From: Rhodoplanes sp963712435
GTDB lineage: Bacteria > Pseudomonadota > Alphaproteobacteria > Rhizobiales > Xanthobacteraceae
Assembly: GCA_963712435.1 (NCBI GenBank)
Contig: CAVQIB010000003.1
Span: forward strand, 372,001 to 436,000
Reading direction: 5' to 3'
Length of the DNA stretch: 64,000 nt
Position numbers and translations under genes: made by a program
In this document: in pieces, positions 28,680 to 37,532 of the stretch
How the letters are laid out: every line of letters begins with the position of its first letter
Position numbering within the stretch: the stretch's first letter is position 1
Notes under the pieces: model-generated
What the model was told of the DNA's origin: nothing
The model's database searches: none
What the model saw: only the letters and a program-made list of their open reading frames with translations

Positions 28680-30242
28680 TCAGGTCTTGCCCGCCGGTCC
28701 CGTCGGAGGGGAATGCGTGCTGCGAAATCCCTGCAGCCAGCGGCGGCCGAACAGAGCCGCGATCGCGCCGCCATAGACCAGACCGCCGATGCAGGCGAGC
28801 GTCGCCAGATCGGTTTCCGCCCGCAGCCGGCGGAGCCCGGCGAAGAGGACGTCGATCCCCCGCTCGCTGGCCGCAAGGGCGAGCGCAAGCGCGAGCCCCG
28901 CGACCAGGAACTTGATCGTCGAAAGCCGCAGCCGCGCATCGACCGCGAACAGGCCCGCGCGCATGGCGAACCAGACCACGAGAGCGAAGTTCACCCACGC
29001 GCCGATCGCGGTCGCAAGCGCGAGACCCACCTGGGCATGGCTTCCCATCAGGGCGAACTTGCAGGCGACATTGACCACGACGGACACGAGCAAGGCCTTG
29101 ACCGGCGTCGCCGTGTCGCCGCGCGCGAGGAAGGTCGCGGTGAAGCTGCGAATGAGCACGAACGGCAAGAGCCCGATCGCGTAGGCCGCCAGCGTCGCCG
29201 CGGCGGCGGCCGCGTCCGCCGACGTGAACGCGCCGCGCGAGAACAGGCCCGACATGATCCGTTCCGGCACCAGCAGGAAGGCGATGAGGAACGGAATCGA
29301 CATCAGCAACGTCAGTTCGATCGCGCGGTTTTGCGCATGGCGCGCGCCAGCTTCGTCCCCGGCCGCAATGCGCCTCGCCATTTCCGGCAGCACGACCGTT
29401 CCCGCGGCGATGCCGATGACCCCGATCGGAAGCTGGTTCAGGCGGTCCGCGTAGTACAGGGCCGAGAGCGCGCCGGCCGGAAGGAAGGTCGCGATGATCG
29501 TGTCGGCGAACAGCGCGATCTGCAGCCCGGCCGAGCCGAGCGTCGCCGGGCCGAGCGCCTTGAAGAACCGTTTGGTGTCCTTATCGATCGCAAAGGCGCG
29601 AAAGCGTGGCAGACCGTCGCGCCGCGACTGGTCGGCGCCGACGAGCAGCGCTTCGAGGAAGCCCGCGATCAGCACGCCCCAGGCGGCGGCATGCCCTGCG
29701 CTCGGAAAGAAGGCGGCGAGCGCGAGCGTCGCCATCATTGACAGATTGAGCAGGATCGGCGCGGCGGCCGGCGCGGCGAAGCTCTGCACGGCGTTGAGCA
29801 TGCCGCCATAGAGCGTGACCAGGCTTACGAGCAGGAGATAGGGGAAGGTGATCCGGGTCAGCGAGACCGCGAGCGCGAACTGACCCGGGTCGTCGGCGAA
29901 TCCCGGCGCCAGCAGCCGGATGACCGCCGGCGTGAACGCGAGCGCAAGCAGCAGCAGCACCGCCTCGACCGCGAACAGAAGCGTGAAGATGCGGTCGGCG
30001 AAAAGGCGCGCGAGGCCGACGCCGTCCTGCTGGCGTATGCGCGCATAGGCCGGCACGAAAGCGGAGTTGAACGCGCCTTCGGCGAAAATCGCGCGGAAAT
30101 GATTGGGCAGACGGAGCGCGACGAAGAACGCGTCGGCGAGCGGGCCCGCGCCGAGAATGGCCGCGAGCATGATGTCGCGAAAAAAGCCGGTGACGCGCGA
30201 GACAAGGGTGAAGCCGCCGACCGTGAGGATGCGTCCGAGCAT
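28680..30242 (-). CDS. murJ: Lipid II flippase MurJ
   Basis: MurJ moves undecaprenyl-linked peptidoglycan precursor across the inner membrane. It is intact at 520 residues with about 14 membrane helices. Family signatures are GGFTLVSRVTGFFRDIMLAAILGAG (given here in part: SRVTGFFRDIMLA), the RLPNHFRAIFAEGAFNSAFV loop with its essential arginines, and the ALYYADRLNQLPIGVIGIA segment. It lies 57 bp downstream of the aminotransferase gene on the same strand, so gnnA-gnnB-murJ may be co-transcribed. Confidence 0.95.
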   Translation of the reverse strand: MLGRILTVGGFTLVSRVTGFFRDIMLAAILGAGPLADAFFVALRLPNHFRAIFAEGAFNSAFVPAYARIRQQDGVGLARLFADRIFTLLFAVEAVLLLLALAFTPAVIRLLAPGFADDPGQFALAVSLTRITFPYLLLVSLVTLYGGMLNAVQSFAAPAAAPILLNLSMMATLALAAFFPSAGHAAAWGVLIAGFLEALLVGADQSRRDGLPRFRAFAIDKDTKRFFKALGPATLGSAGLQIALFADTIIATFLPAGALSALYYADRLNQLPIGVIGIAAGTVVLPEMARRIAAGDEAGARHAQNRAIELTLLMSIPFLIAFLLVPERIMSGLFSRGAFTSADAAAAAATLAAYAIGLLPFVLIRSFTATFLARGDTATPVKALLVSVVVNVACKFALMGSHAQVGLALATAIGAWVNFALVVWFAMRAGLFAVDARLRLSTIKFLVAGLALALALAASERGIDVLFAGLRRLRAETDLATLACIGGLVYGGAIAALFGRRWLQGFRSTHSPPTGPAGKT

Positions 30243-30299
30243 GCGGCCGTCACCACCTCTGCTGCAGAAAACCCCGCGGCCCCGCCGGAGCGCGACAGC

Positions 30300-31454
30300 T
30301 CAAACGGCCACCGCCCGCCGCACCGCCTCGATGATGCGCGTTTGGCTCGGCTCGTCGAGATAGGCGTGCATCGGCAGGCTGATCACCTCTTCGGCGAGAC
30401 GCTCCGAGACGGGCAGGCCATCGGCGGCGCAGGGAAAGTCTCGGTACGCCGTCTGCCGGTGCGACGGCTTCGGATAATGAACCGCGGTCGGGATTCCCTC
30501 CGCCTTGAGCGCGGCGGCGAAGGCGTCGCGCCGACCAGGCGCGAGCCGGATCGTGTACTGCGCCCACACGGAGGTCCGTTCCGCCGGCACGCGCGGAACG
30601 CGCACGGCGTCGGCGAGCCCCTCGGCGTAGCGGCGCGCCGCGCGATCGCGCGCGACGATCTCGTCCGGAAATATCTTGAGCTTCTCGAGCAGCACCGCCG
30701 CCTGCACGGTGTCGAGCCGGCCGTTCATGCCGATGCGGACATGATCGTACCGGTCCGCCCCGTGCCCATGCATGCGCAAGCTCTTCAGGAGATCGGCAAG
30801 CGCATCGTCGTCGGTCAGGATCGCTCCGCCGTCGCCGTAACAACCGAGCGGCTTCGCCGGAAAGAAGCTCGTTGCGGTCGCTGCCGCGACGGACCCGAGC
30901 CGACGCCCCTTGTAGGTGGCGCCGAACGCCTGCGCGGCGTCGTCGAGCACGAACAGCTCCTCCGCCGCAGCGAGCGCAGCGATGCCGTCATGGTCGGCCG
31001 GCAAGCCGAACAGGTCGACCGCAATGATCGCCCGCGGCGTCAGTCCCAGGCGGCGTGCGGCCGCCACAGCCGCCGCGGCGCTCGCCGGCGAAATATTGAA
31101 CGTCGCCTCGTCGACATCGGCGAAGACCGGCGTCGCGCCGAGCAGCGCCGTCATTTCAGCGGGCGCGCAGAAGGTGAATGACGGGCAGATGACGGCGTCG
31201 CCCGGGCCGATCCCTTTCGCCATCAGCACCAGCGCAAGCGCATCGGTTCCGCTCGCGCAGGTCACCGCGTGCCGCGCGCCGCAGAAACGCGCGAGTTCGC
31301 TCTCGAGCGACTGCACTTCCGGGCCGAGAATGAACTGGCAGTGCTCCATGACGCGCGCCACCGCCGCGTCGACGCGCGGTCCGAGCGCGCGGCGCTGGGC
31401 CACGAGGTCGATGAACGGAATGGGCTTCGGTTGCAGACGAGCGTGCTGAGTCAT
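30300..31454 (-). CDS. DegT/DnrJ/EryC1-family sugar aminotransferase, GnnB/WlbE-like
   Basis: A PLP-dependent aminotransferase acting on keto-sugar nucleotides, intact at 384 residues. The PLP lysine is K201 in SFFPAKPLGCYGDGGA. Other features are TCASGTDALALVL, FVLDDAAQAFGATY, RMHGHGADRYDH and GMNGRLDTVQAAVLL. It pairs with the adjacent Gfo/Idh dehydrogenase (43 bp gap). Together they fit GnnA/GnnB, which convert UDP-GlcNAc to the 3-amino sugar used in 2,3-diaminoglucose lipid A, reported from Bradyrhizobium and Rhodopseudomonas. WlbE/WbpE-type O-antigen sugar synthesis is the main alternative. The choice is inferred. Confidence 0.82.
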   Translation of the reverse strand: MTQHARLQPKPIPFIDLVAQRRALGPRVDAAVARVMEHCQFILGPEVQSLESELARFCGARHAVTCASGTDALALVLMAKGIGPGDAVICPSFTFCAPAEMTALLGATPVFADVDEATFNISPASAAAAVAAARRLGLTPRAIIAVDLFGLPADHDGIAALAAAEELFVLDDAAQAFGATYKGRRLGSVAAATATSFFPAKPLGCYGDGGAILTDDDALADLLKSLRMHGHGADRYDHVRIGMNGRLDTVQAAVLLEKLKIFPDEIVARDRAARRYAEGLADAVRVPRVPAERTSVWAQYTIRLAPGRRDAFAAALKAEGIPTAVHYPKPSHRQTAYRDFPCAADGLPVSERLAEEVISLPMHAYLDEPSQTRIIEAVRRAVAV

Positions 31455-31497
31455 TCGCTGCCGGGAGTCCTTGCTCGGATGGCTGGTGCGCCGAATA

Positions 31498-32523
31498 TCA
31501 GAGGGCGGCTAGCCGCGCTACCCGTAAATCCTCTTTCCCGGGCGCCCGGTGCTCCAGACACCGGATGGCGATCTCCAGGCTCGCGACGCCTTCCTGGCCG
31601 TCGACCGGCGGCTTGCCGCCGGTTTGGATCGCATGCACGAAGGCGCCGAGTTCCGAGCGCAACGGCTCGGAATGGCCGACCGAGAGATGACGCATCGAAT
31701 AGCTTCCGTCGGGCTGGAACCCGAAATATTCCGTGACCTGCCGCGCCAACAGATCGCCGACGATGTACTTGCGCTTGGTCGCCACCTGCACCGTGCGCGC
31801 CTTGAACGGCGTGAGCCAGTTCGTGTTGATGTGGGCGAGCACGCCGGAAGCGGTGCGGAATTGCAGCAAGGCGATGTCTTCGCGTTCCGCCCGCGCGCTG
31901 GAGAGCTGCGGCTGCACCTCGACGATCTCCGAACCGGTGAACCAGCGGATCAGGTCGATGTCGTGCACGGCAAGATCGATCACGATGCCGACATTGGACA
32001 TGCGCGGCGGAAACGGCCCGACCCGCGTGATCGCGATCGACAGGATGTCCTCGCCGCGAATCGCTTCCTTGATCGTCTGCGCCGCCGGGTTGAACCGCTC
32101 GATATGCCCGACCATCAGCGTGACGCCCGCGCGGCGCGCGGCATTGATGAGGTCGTAACCCTCCTCGACAGAGGAGGCGATCGGCTTTTCGACGAGGACA
32201 TTCACGCCGCGGGCGATGCAGGCAAGCGCAATGTCGCGATGCAGGTGCGTGGGCGCGGCCACCGTCACGGCGTCGACGCCATAGTCGAGCAGCTTGGCGA
32301 CGTCGGAGAAGGTGCCGCAACCGAGCGTGCGGCCGACGAACTCGGTCTGGCCGACATTGGGGTCGGCAACGCCGACGAGTTCAGCGCCCGGAAGCTCCGA
32401 CAGCACCCGCGCGTGGTTGCATCCCATGATGCCGGCGCCGACGACGCCGATCCGGACCGGCTTGTGCGCCTGTGTTGTTCCGTCCCGCCCCGTCGTTGGC
32501 GGATTTCGCGGCTTCGTCCCCAT
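31498..32523 (-). CDS. Gfo/Idh/MocA oxidoreductase, GnnA/WlbA-like
   Basis: An NAD(P)-dependent sugar-nucleotide dehydrogenase. The Rossmann motif is RIGVVGAGIMGCNHARVL after an extra 20-residue N-terminal segment. The catalytic lysine is in VLVEKPIA. GHIERFNPA and the VHDIDLIRWFTG segment follow. It is intact, 341 residues from the ATG at 32523. It is the first gene of a likely operon with the aminotransferase and murJ. In the GnnA model it oxidises C3 of UDP-GlcNAc. The 175 bp upstream (32524-32698) holds no gene. Confidence 0.8.
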   Translation of the reverse strand: MGTKPRNPPTTGRDGTTQAHKPVRIGVVGAGIMGCNHARVLSELPGAELVGVADPNVGQTEFVGRTLGCGTFSDVAKLLDYGVDAVTVAAPTHLHRDIALACIARGVNVLVEKPIASSVEEGYDLINAARRAGVTLMVGHIERFNPAAQTIKEAIRGEDILSIAITRVGPFPPRMSNVGIVIDLAVHDIDLIRWFTGSEIVEVQPQLSSARAEREDIALLQFRTASGVLAHINTNWLTPFKARTVQVATKRKYIVGDLLARQVTEYFGFQPDGSYSMRHLSVGHSEPLRSELGAFVHAIQTGGKPPVDGQEGVASLEIAIRCLEHRAPGKEDLRVARLAAL

Positions 32524-32698
32524 GAGCAATCTTCTAACATGCGTCGGCGGGGCTTGGCGACGGCAATTGTTTCTTTCCAGACACGTTTTAATTCAAAGCG
32601 TTACAGCAATACGCCCCACCGATACGCTAGATCGATTCGGGGTCCGGGCCAACCCGGTCGGGCCGACCCGCCCAGGTTAATGGCGCGCAGCGGCCGGA

Positions 32699-33988
32699 TC
32701 AGATCGCCCAGGTCTCCGCCGTTTCGGCCTTGCGGCTGCACAGATCGAGGGCCGTGGCGAGATAGACGCGCGCCGCGGCGACCACGTCTTCGATCAGGAC
32801 ATGCTCGCCGAATGCGTGCATGGACGAATCGTGCGCGTCGGGGTGGAGCCGCCCGCCCGGCCCGAACCCCACGCAGGGGATGCCGTAGGCGGTCAGATGC
32901 ACGGCGTCGGCGCCTGGGCGGCGCATGAATGGCGGCGGCGTCTCGCCCAGCACCTCGACCTGCGCCGAGTTCAGGGCGTCGACCACAGGAAGCTCCTGAG
33001 CGAGCGCGACCGGAGGGTCGGTCACATAGACATAGATCGAGGGCTCGGGAACGCCGGTGCGCTCGGCGAACCAGCGCAGAAGCTTCCGCAGGTCGCGTTT
33101 CACCATCTCGACGCTCTGGCCGGGCACCGTGCGGATGTCGAGATAGAGGCTGCACGAAGGAGGCGTGCGCGACAGGCGCCATGGCGCCCCGCCGCGAATT
33201 GCGGCGAGCGTCACGTTCGGATGCTCGCCCATGAATTCGTGCCGGTTCTCGTAGTCGTTGGCCCAGGCGGCGATATCCGCCTGCAACTCGTGCATCGACG
33301 CGATCGCGTTGACCACGCCGGGACGGTGCGCGAGCGCGGAATGCGACAGCGTCCCGCCGAGCGTCACCCGCAGCCAGATGCAGCCCATATTGGCGATCGC
33401 GGTGCGCAGCCCGGTCGGTTCGGCGAGGATCGCATAGTCCGCCGTGACCCCGTGGGTGACAAGATGCTTGCTGCCGATCCCGTGTCCCGAATACTCGATG
33501 CCCTGGAATTCCTCGATCGCCGTTTTCTCGATCTCGCCGACCACGGCGCCGAAGGAAATGTCCCCGGCCAGCCTGACCTCGGCCCGCGCGATCGCCTCGA
33601 TCGCGATCAGCGCGGCGGCGAGCCCGCTCTTCATGTTGTTGACGCCGAGCCCGAACAGCCATCCGTCGTGAATCGCCGCCTTGGGCTGAAATCCTTCGCC
33701 TTGCGGAAGCTCCTCCTGGCCGCCATAGGCGGTGTCCATATGTCCGGTGAACAGGAGATTGTTTCCGTCGCCGCGCCCGCGCAGATGCCCGACGGCGTTG
33801 GGGCGGCTCGCCTCGACCAATGGCAGGTCGGTATCGAGCCCCGCAGCCCGCATGCGGCCGACGAGGTAGCGCGCGACGCCCGACTCCTGGCCGGTCGGGC
33901 TCGCGATGTTGACGAGGTCGACCAGCGTGTCGCGAACAAGCTCGGGCGTAATGTAGGCGACAGCGCTCTCGAAAGCGGGATGCGTCAT
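32699..33988 (-). CDS. M20-family peptidase/deacylase-like hydrolase with altered metal ligands
   Basis: A 429-residue ArgE/DapE-like protein. The first metal site is normal (LLFTGHMDTA), and AEPTG, a dimerisation domain and PCVGFGPGG are present. However, the usual bridging aspartate of the GRGxxDMKGG motif is Asn here (GVNNMKSGL). The usual Glu-Glu pair reads GEIEK, keeping the first Glu but not the second. This suggests a one-metal or non-classical member whose substrate cannot be predicted. The start ATG at 33988 has a weak GAGG upstream. Monocistronic. Confidence 0.75.
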   Translation of the reverse strand: MTHPAFESAVAYITPELVRDTLVDLVNIASPTGQESGVARYLVGRMRAAGLDTDLPLVEASRPNAVGHLRGRGDGNNLLFTGHMDTAYGGQEELPQGEGFQPKAAIHDGWLFGLGVNNMKSGLAAALIAIEAIARAEVRLAGDISFGAVVGEIEKTAIEEFQGIEYSGHGIGSKHLVTHGVTADYAILAEPTGLRTAIANMGCIWLRVTLGGTLSHSALAHRPGVVNAIASMHELQADIAAWANDYENRHEFMGEHPNVTLAAIRGGAPWRLSRTPPSCSLYLDIRTVPGQSVEMVKRDLRKLLRWFAERTGVPEPSIYVYVTDPPVALAQELPVVDALNSAQVEVLGETPPPFMRRPGADAVHLTAYGIPCVGFGPGGRLHPDAHDSSMHAFGEHVLIEDVVAAARVYLATALDLCSRKAETAETWAI

Positions 33989-34329
33989 ATTGGGGAAACC
34001 TCAGGAGGCGGGCATGACGGCCCGCGATTACTGCGTGTTTATCATCGGTGCGGCAAGAACAATTCGAGCGCCGGCGCGCAGATCGAGGAGATCCCTCTGC
34101 GCGAACGGCGCCGTGCGGATGCGTCGCGCAATAAGGCGCGTCGCGGAGGGCGCCCATTAAAGGAAGAATAGCGCCACGAGTTGCAAGCAAATTTGTTCTG
34201 GATCAATGATTTGCTCGCCGGGCCGGCATCGGGCCCCGGCACGCCCTGCGATCCGCCGCCGCGGCCCGAAGCTTGCTGGGAGGAATGGATTGTCGGGCAG
34301 GAATCATCAAAGGGGATTCGGGGTCAGCC
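33989..34329. other. Gene-free divergent region between the M20 gene and modB
   Basis: About 340 bp without a convincing gene on either strand. It contains an FNR/FixK-like palindrome at 34193-34206 and GC-rich inverted segments such as GGCCGGCATCGGGCCCCGGC near 34220-34240. It should hold promoters for both flanking genes. No modA is present where one would be expected. Confidence 0.5.
34193..34206. promoter_or_regulatory. FNR/FixK-like box upstream of modB
   Basis: TTGTT-CTGG-ATCAA matches the TTGAT-N4-ATCAA consensus of FNR/FixK regulators at 9 of 10 positions. It is centred about 130 bp before the modB start, in an otherwise gene-free divergent region. Oxygen control of molybdate uptake would make sense for molybdoenzymes of anaerobic respiration. 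A single such match is weak evidence. Confidence 0.35.
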
Positions 34330-35028
34330 ATGTTCGAACTCTCGCCGGAGGAACTGACGGCGATCCTCCTCTCCCTACGGATCGCGACCGTCGCCACGCT
34401 GGTGAGTTTGCCGCTCGGCGTGTTCGTCGCCTATGCGCTCGCGCGCTGGCGATTTCCCGGCAAGTTCCTGGTTGACGGGGTGGTGCATCTTCCCTTGGTG
34501 CTGCCGCCGGTCGTCACGGGCTACTTCCTGCTGATGCTGTTCGGGCGTCGCGGACCGCTCGGCGTGTTCTTCGCCGATACATTCGGCATCGTCTTCGCGT
34601 TCCGCTGGACCGGCGCGGCGCTCGCTTGCGGCGTGATGGGTTTTCCGCTGATGGTCCGCGCCATTCGGCTGTCCATCGAAGCGCTCGACCGCCGGCTGGA
34701 GGACGCGGCCGGGACGCTTGGAGCGAACCGGTTCTGGACGTTCGGCCTTGTCACCTTGCCGCTCGCCCTGCCGGGCGTGCTCGTCGGCTCGATCCTTTGC
34801 TTTGCGAAGGCTCTGGGCGAGTTCGGCGCCACCATCACCTTCGTCTCGAACATTCCCGGCGAAACGCAGACTTTGTCGGCCGCCATCTACACCTACACGC
34901 AGGTTCCGGGCGGGGATGCGAGCGCGTGGCGGCTCACGATCGTCGCGGTCATCATCGCGTTTTCGGCGCTCATGGTGTCCGAATTCGTCCAGCGCAGCGC
35001 GCAGAAACGACTGGCCCGGTTCGAATGA
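34330..35028 (+). CDS. modB: Molybdate ABC transporter permease
   Basis: This is the membrane subunit of the molybdate importer, 232 residues and intact. It has about five membrane helices and the family segments LPLVLPPVVTGYFLLMLFG, GFPLMVRAIRLS, and the EAA loop around LEDAAGTLGANRFWTF. LCFAKALGEFGATITFVSNI with ETQTLSAAIYTY is typical of ModB. I chose the ATG at 34330 (MFELSPEEL); the frame extends to 34273. It overlaps modC by ATGA. No modA binding-protein gene precedes it. Confidence 0.93.
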   Translation: MFELSPEELTAILLSLRIATVATLVSLPLGVFVAYALARWRFPGKFLVDGVVHLPLVLPPVVTGYFLLMLFGRRGPLGVFFADTFGIVFAFRWTGAALACGVMGFPLMVRAIRLSIEALDRRLEDAAGTLGANRFWTFGLVTLPLALPGVLVGSILCFAKALGEFGATITFVSNIPGETQTLSAAIYTYTQVPGGDASAWRLTIVAVIIAFSALMVSEFVQRSAQKRLARFE

Positions 35029-36122
35029 TCCGCGTGCAAGCGAGGCTGCGGCTCGGCGCCTTCGATCTCGACATCGCGTTCGAAAACGAGGGCGGCGTCC
35101 TTGCGCTGTTCGGGCGGTCGGGCTCGGGCAAGACCGCGACCATCAACCTGATCGCCGGCCTTGCGCGGCCGCAACGCGGCCGCATCGTGCTCGACGGCCG
35201 CACGCTCGTCGACACCGAAGCGGGCGTGTTCGTGCCGACCCATGCCCGGCGCGTCGGTCTTGTTTTCCAGGACGCCCAGCTTTTTCCCCATCTGAGCGTC
35301 AGGCAGAATCTCCTGTTCGGGCGCTGGTTCGCGGCGAAATCGCCGGAATTGATCGGCTTCAAACCGCTCATCGAGGCGCTCGGAATCGGCCATCTGCTCG
35401 ATCGCCGGCCGGCGCGGCTGTCCGGCGGCGAAATCCAACGCGTCGCGATCGGCCGCGCGCTCGTCGCCTCTCCACGCATTCTCCTGATGGACGAGCCGCT
35501 CGCCTCGCTCGACACGCAACGAAAACTGGAGATCCTGCCGCTGATCGAGCGGCTGCGCGACGAGTTCGGCATTCCGATCGTCTATGTCTCGCATGCGGTC
35601 GAAGAGGTCGCCCGCCTCGCCACCCGCGTGGTGGTGCTGGAGGCCGGTCGCGTGGCGGCGGCGGGGCCGGTCGAGGAGGTGTTCGGGCTGCGCGACGCTC
35701 CGGCGGGCGAAAGCCGTTTCAGCCGCGCCTCGTTCATCACCGGGAAAGTCGCCGGATTCGACGCCGCCTACGGGCTGACCGAACTGCATCACCCCGCCGG
35801 GACCATCTGGCTGGTCGGCCATGCCGGGCCGATCGGAGCCGACTGCCGCGTCATCGTTCGCGCGACCGACGTGGCCTTGGCGACCGCACGTCCTTCCCAG
35901 GTCAGCGTCCGCACCGTTCTCGCCGGCACGGTGGGGCGCATCCGAACGGATGACGGCGCGCTCGCCAGCATCGTCGTCGACCTCGACGGCCATGGCCATG
36001 TCGCTGCGTCGGCGACCCGCAGGGCGGTCGACGAACTCGACCTCACCCCCGGTCGGCGGGTGTTCGCGCTGATCAAGACCGTGGCGCTCGACGAACAGAC
36101 GGCGGCCCTGCTTCGCCCGTGA
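35025..36122 (+). CDS. modC: Molybdate ABC transporter ATP-binding protein
   Basis: The ATPase of the molybdate importer, 365 residues. Walker A is FGRSGSGKT (residues 29-37), signature LSGGEIQRVAIGRALV, Walker B ILLMDEPLASLD and switch VSHAVEEVARLA. The C-terminal part carries a MOP-like molybdate-binding domain (VIVRATDVALAT, VRTVLAGTVGRI), as in typical ModC. The ATG overlaps the modB stop. The molybdenum it brings in would serve enzymes such as the CoxL-like hydroxylase at 20.5-22.8 kb, though they are not linked. Confidence 0.94.
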   Translation: MIRVQARLRLGAFDLDIAFENEGGVLALFGRSGSGKTATINLIAGLARPQRGRIVLDGRTLVDTEAGVFVPTHARRVGLVFQDAQLFPHLSVRQNLLFGRWFAAKSPELIGFKPLIEALGIGHLLDRRPARLSGGEIQRVAIGRALVASPRILLMDEPLASLDTQRKLEILPLIERLRDEFGIPIVYVSHAVEEVARLATRVVVLEAGRVAAAGPVEEVFGLRDAPAGESRFSRASFITGKVAGFDAAYGLTELHHPAGTIWLVGHAGPIGADCRVIVRATDVALATARPSQVSVRTVLAGTVGRIRTDDGALASIVVDLDGHGHVAASATRRAVDELDLTPGRRVFALIKTVALDEQTAALLRP

Positions 36123-36299
36123 GCGGGGCGGCGCTGCAAACCAGTTCTCGGTCGGTCAGGCGCAAAGCGACTTCAATCCGGCGGGGCGGGCGCATCACTC
36201 ATGCGTGTGCGCGCGGAACAATTCGCTCAGGATCGAGCTTCGAAATTTGGCACTGGTGTGGGCGGCAGGTATTGCCGGATGATTTTTTGGAGCGACACC

Positions 36300-36638
36300 A
36301 TGGGTCAGCGTTTTCCCAAACTGGCTGCGGCTCTCGCGGTGGCGAGCGTCACGGCCCTGACATCGTCCGCGCCCGCCGAGGCGCGGAACGGACGGTGGGT
36401 GGCCGCCGGCGTGGGACTGCTTGCGGCCGGCGTGATCGCGAGCGCGCTCGCCCCGCGCTACGGCTACGGCGGCCCTTATGCGGCCTATGCCTACGCCCCC
36501 GGATATGGGTATTCGCCGGGCTATGCCTATTCGCCGGGCTATGCCGGCTACGGCTATGCGCCTTACTACGGCTACGGCTATTACGGACGAAGCTGCGTCT
36601 TCCCGGGCGCCTACCGGCCCGACTACAGCAACTGTTGA
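36300..36638 (+). CDS. Small exported Tyr/Gly/Pro-rich protein
   Basis: 112 residues with a signal peptide (MGQRFPKLAAALAVASVTAL, cleaved after SAPAEA). A short hydrophobic segment follows (WVAAGVGLLAAGVIASALA), then low-complexity repeats of YGYGGPYAAYAYAPGYGY type. It ends in RSCVFPGAYRPDYSNC with two cysteines. Similar small exported proteins with GYGY tails are common in Hyphomicrobiales and have no known function. The frame extends upstream to 36201 without a plausible start. Confidence 0.72.
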   Translation: MGQRFPKLAAALAVASVTALTSSAPAEARNGRWVAAGVGLLAAGVIASALAPRYGYGGPYAAYAYAPGYGYSPGYAYSPGYAGYGYAPYYGYGYYGRSCVFPGAYRPDYSNC

Positions 36639-36696
36639 TGATCGCGGGGCGTTACGCGCCGACCAGCGGCCAGGCGTAACCACCCGCCCTCTTCGT

Positions 36697-37332
36697 TCAG
36701 GACTGAAGCGTCGCGCGGGCGCGGCCATTGGCTTTGGCCGGCTTGCGGGCGCGGCCGTTCGGCTTGGCGGCCTTGCGCGGGCGGCGGCGCGCCGCCGCGA
36801 GGTCGTCCAGCCCGGCTGAGCCGAGACCGAGCAACACCTCGTAGAGCTTGACCAGCGACGTGATCAGCCGCGCATGCTCGGTCGCGCCGAGTTCGGCCAC
36901 CAGATGCTGCTCGAAGCGGGCCTGCAGCGCGAGCGCGCGTTTCAACAGCGCCTTGCCTTTCGCCGTCAGCGTCAAGGCGTGCGACCGCCGGTCCGCCGCG
37001 AGCCGCTTGCGCTTGGTCAGGCCGCGCCGGTCGAGTTCGTCGATCAGGCCGACCAGATTGGCCTGGCGGATGCCGAGCGAGGCCGCGATCTCCGACTGGC
37101 GGCGGCCGGGATTGGCGTGCACCACCAGCAGCACGCTGAACTGCGCCGGACGCAATCCCAGCGGCTTGAACGTGTTGATGAAATTTTCGAACAGCGCCAC
37201 CTGCGCGCGGCGCAACACATAGCCGGTATATCCCGGCAAAGGACCGAGCGCCAACGGCGCGGCCGCGCCGCGCCCCGTTTCGCCCGGCTTGAGCTCCGTT
37301 GCGGTCCTTCTTCGCGCCCCGTCTTTGGTCAT
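36697..37332 (-). CDS. MarR-family transcriptional regulator with basic C-terminal tail
   Basis: A winged-helix regulator of 211 residues from the ATG at 37332. The core is RPAQFSVLLVVHANPGRRQSEIAASLGIRQANLVGLIDELDRRGL (shown only as family core), with the wing KRLAADRRSHALTLT and dimerisation helices on both sides. The last 25 residues are Lys/Arg/Pro-rich (RPRKAAKPNGRARKPAKANG), an AT-hook-like extension unusual for MarR. It is divergent from the ABC importer operon, with an AT-rich operator-like sequence between. By position it should control the phenylpropanoid-type locus, like CouR in Rhodopseudomonas. Confidence 0.87.
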   Translation of the reverse strand: MTKDGARRRTATELKPGETGRGAAAPLALGPLPGYTGYVLRRAQVALFENFINTFKPLGLRPAQFSVLLVVHANPGRRQSEIAASLGIRQANLVGLIDELDRRGLTKRKRLAADRRSHALTLTAKGKALLKRALALQARFEQHLVAELGATEHARLITSLVKLYEVLLGLGSAGLDDLAAARRRPRKAAKPNGRARKPAKANGRARATLQS

Positions 37333-37390
37333 TCTTGCTCGCCTCGGTGAGGCCGCCGATCGGCGGCAACCCTGCATACTTCGCTTGTGA

Positions 37391-37417
37391 TTATCTAACA
37401 TAATAGTTATACTACAT
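37391..37417. promoter_or_regulatory. Candidate MarR operator, site 1
   Basis: An AT-rich island in the 200-bp gap between the MarR gene and livH. It contains TAAC-ATAATA-GTTA (perfect 4-bp arms) inside ATAATAGTTATACTACAT (37400-37417). The last 18 bases match a site at 44753-44770 at 14 of 18 positions. Its position would let the regulator repress itself and the importer operon. Confidence 0.55.
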
Positions 37418-37532
37418 AAAAATATAAGCGGCGCCAACAATGTGGGGCGCCCGGGAGGAATGCCGGCATGCGCACCAGCCGCAACGCCACTGGCCTGTAT
37501 CCGCGCCCGCCGCGCCGCCGCGGAGGTGCGCG

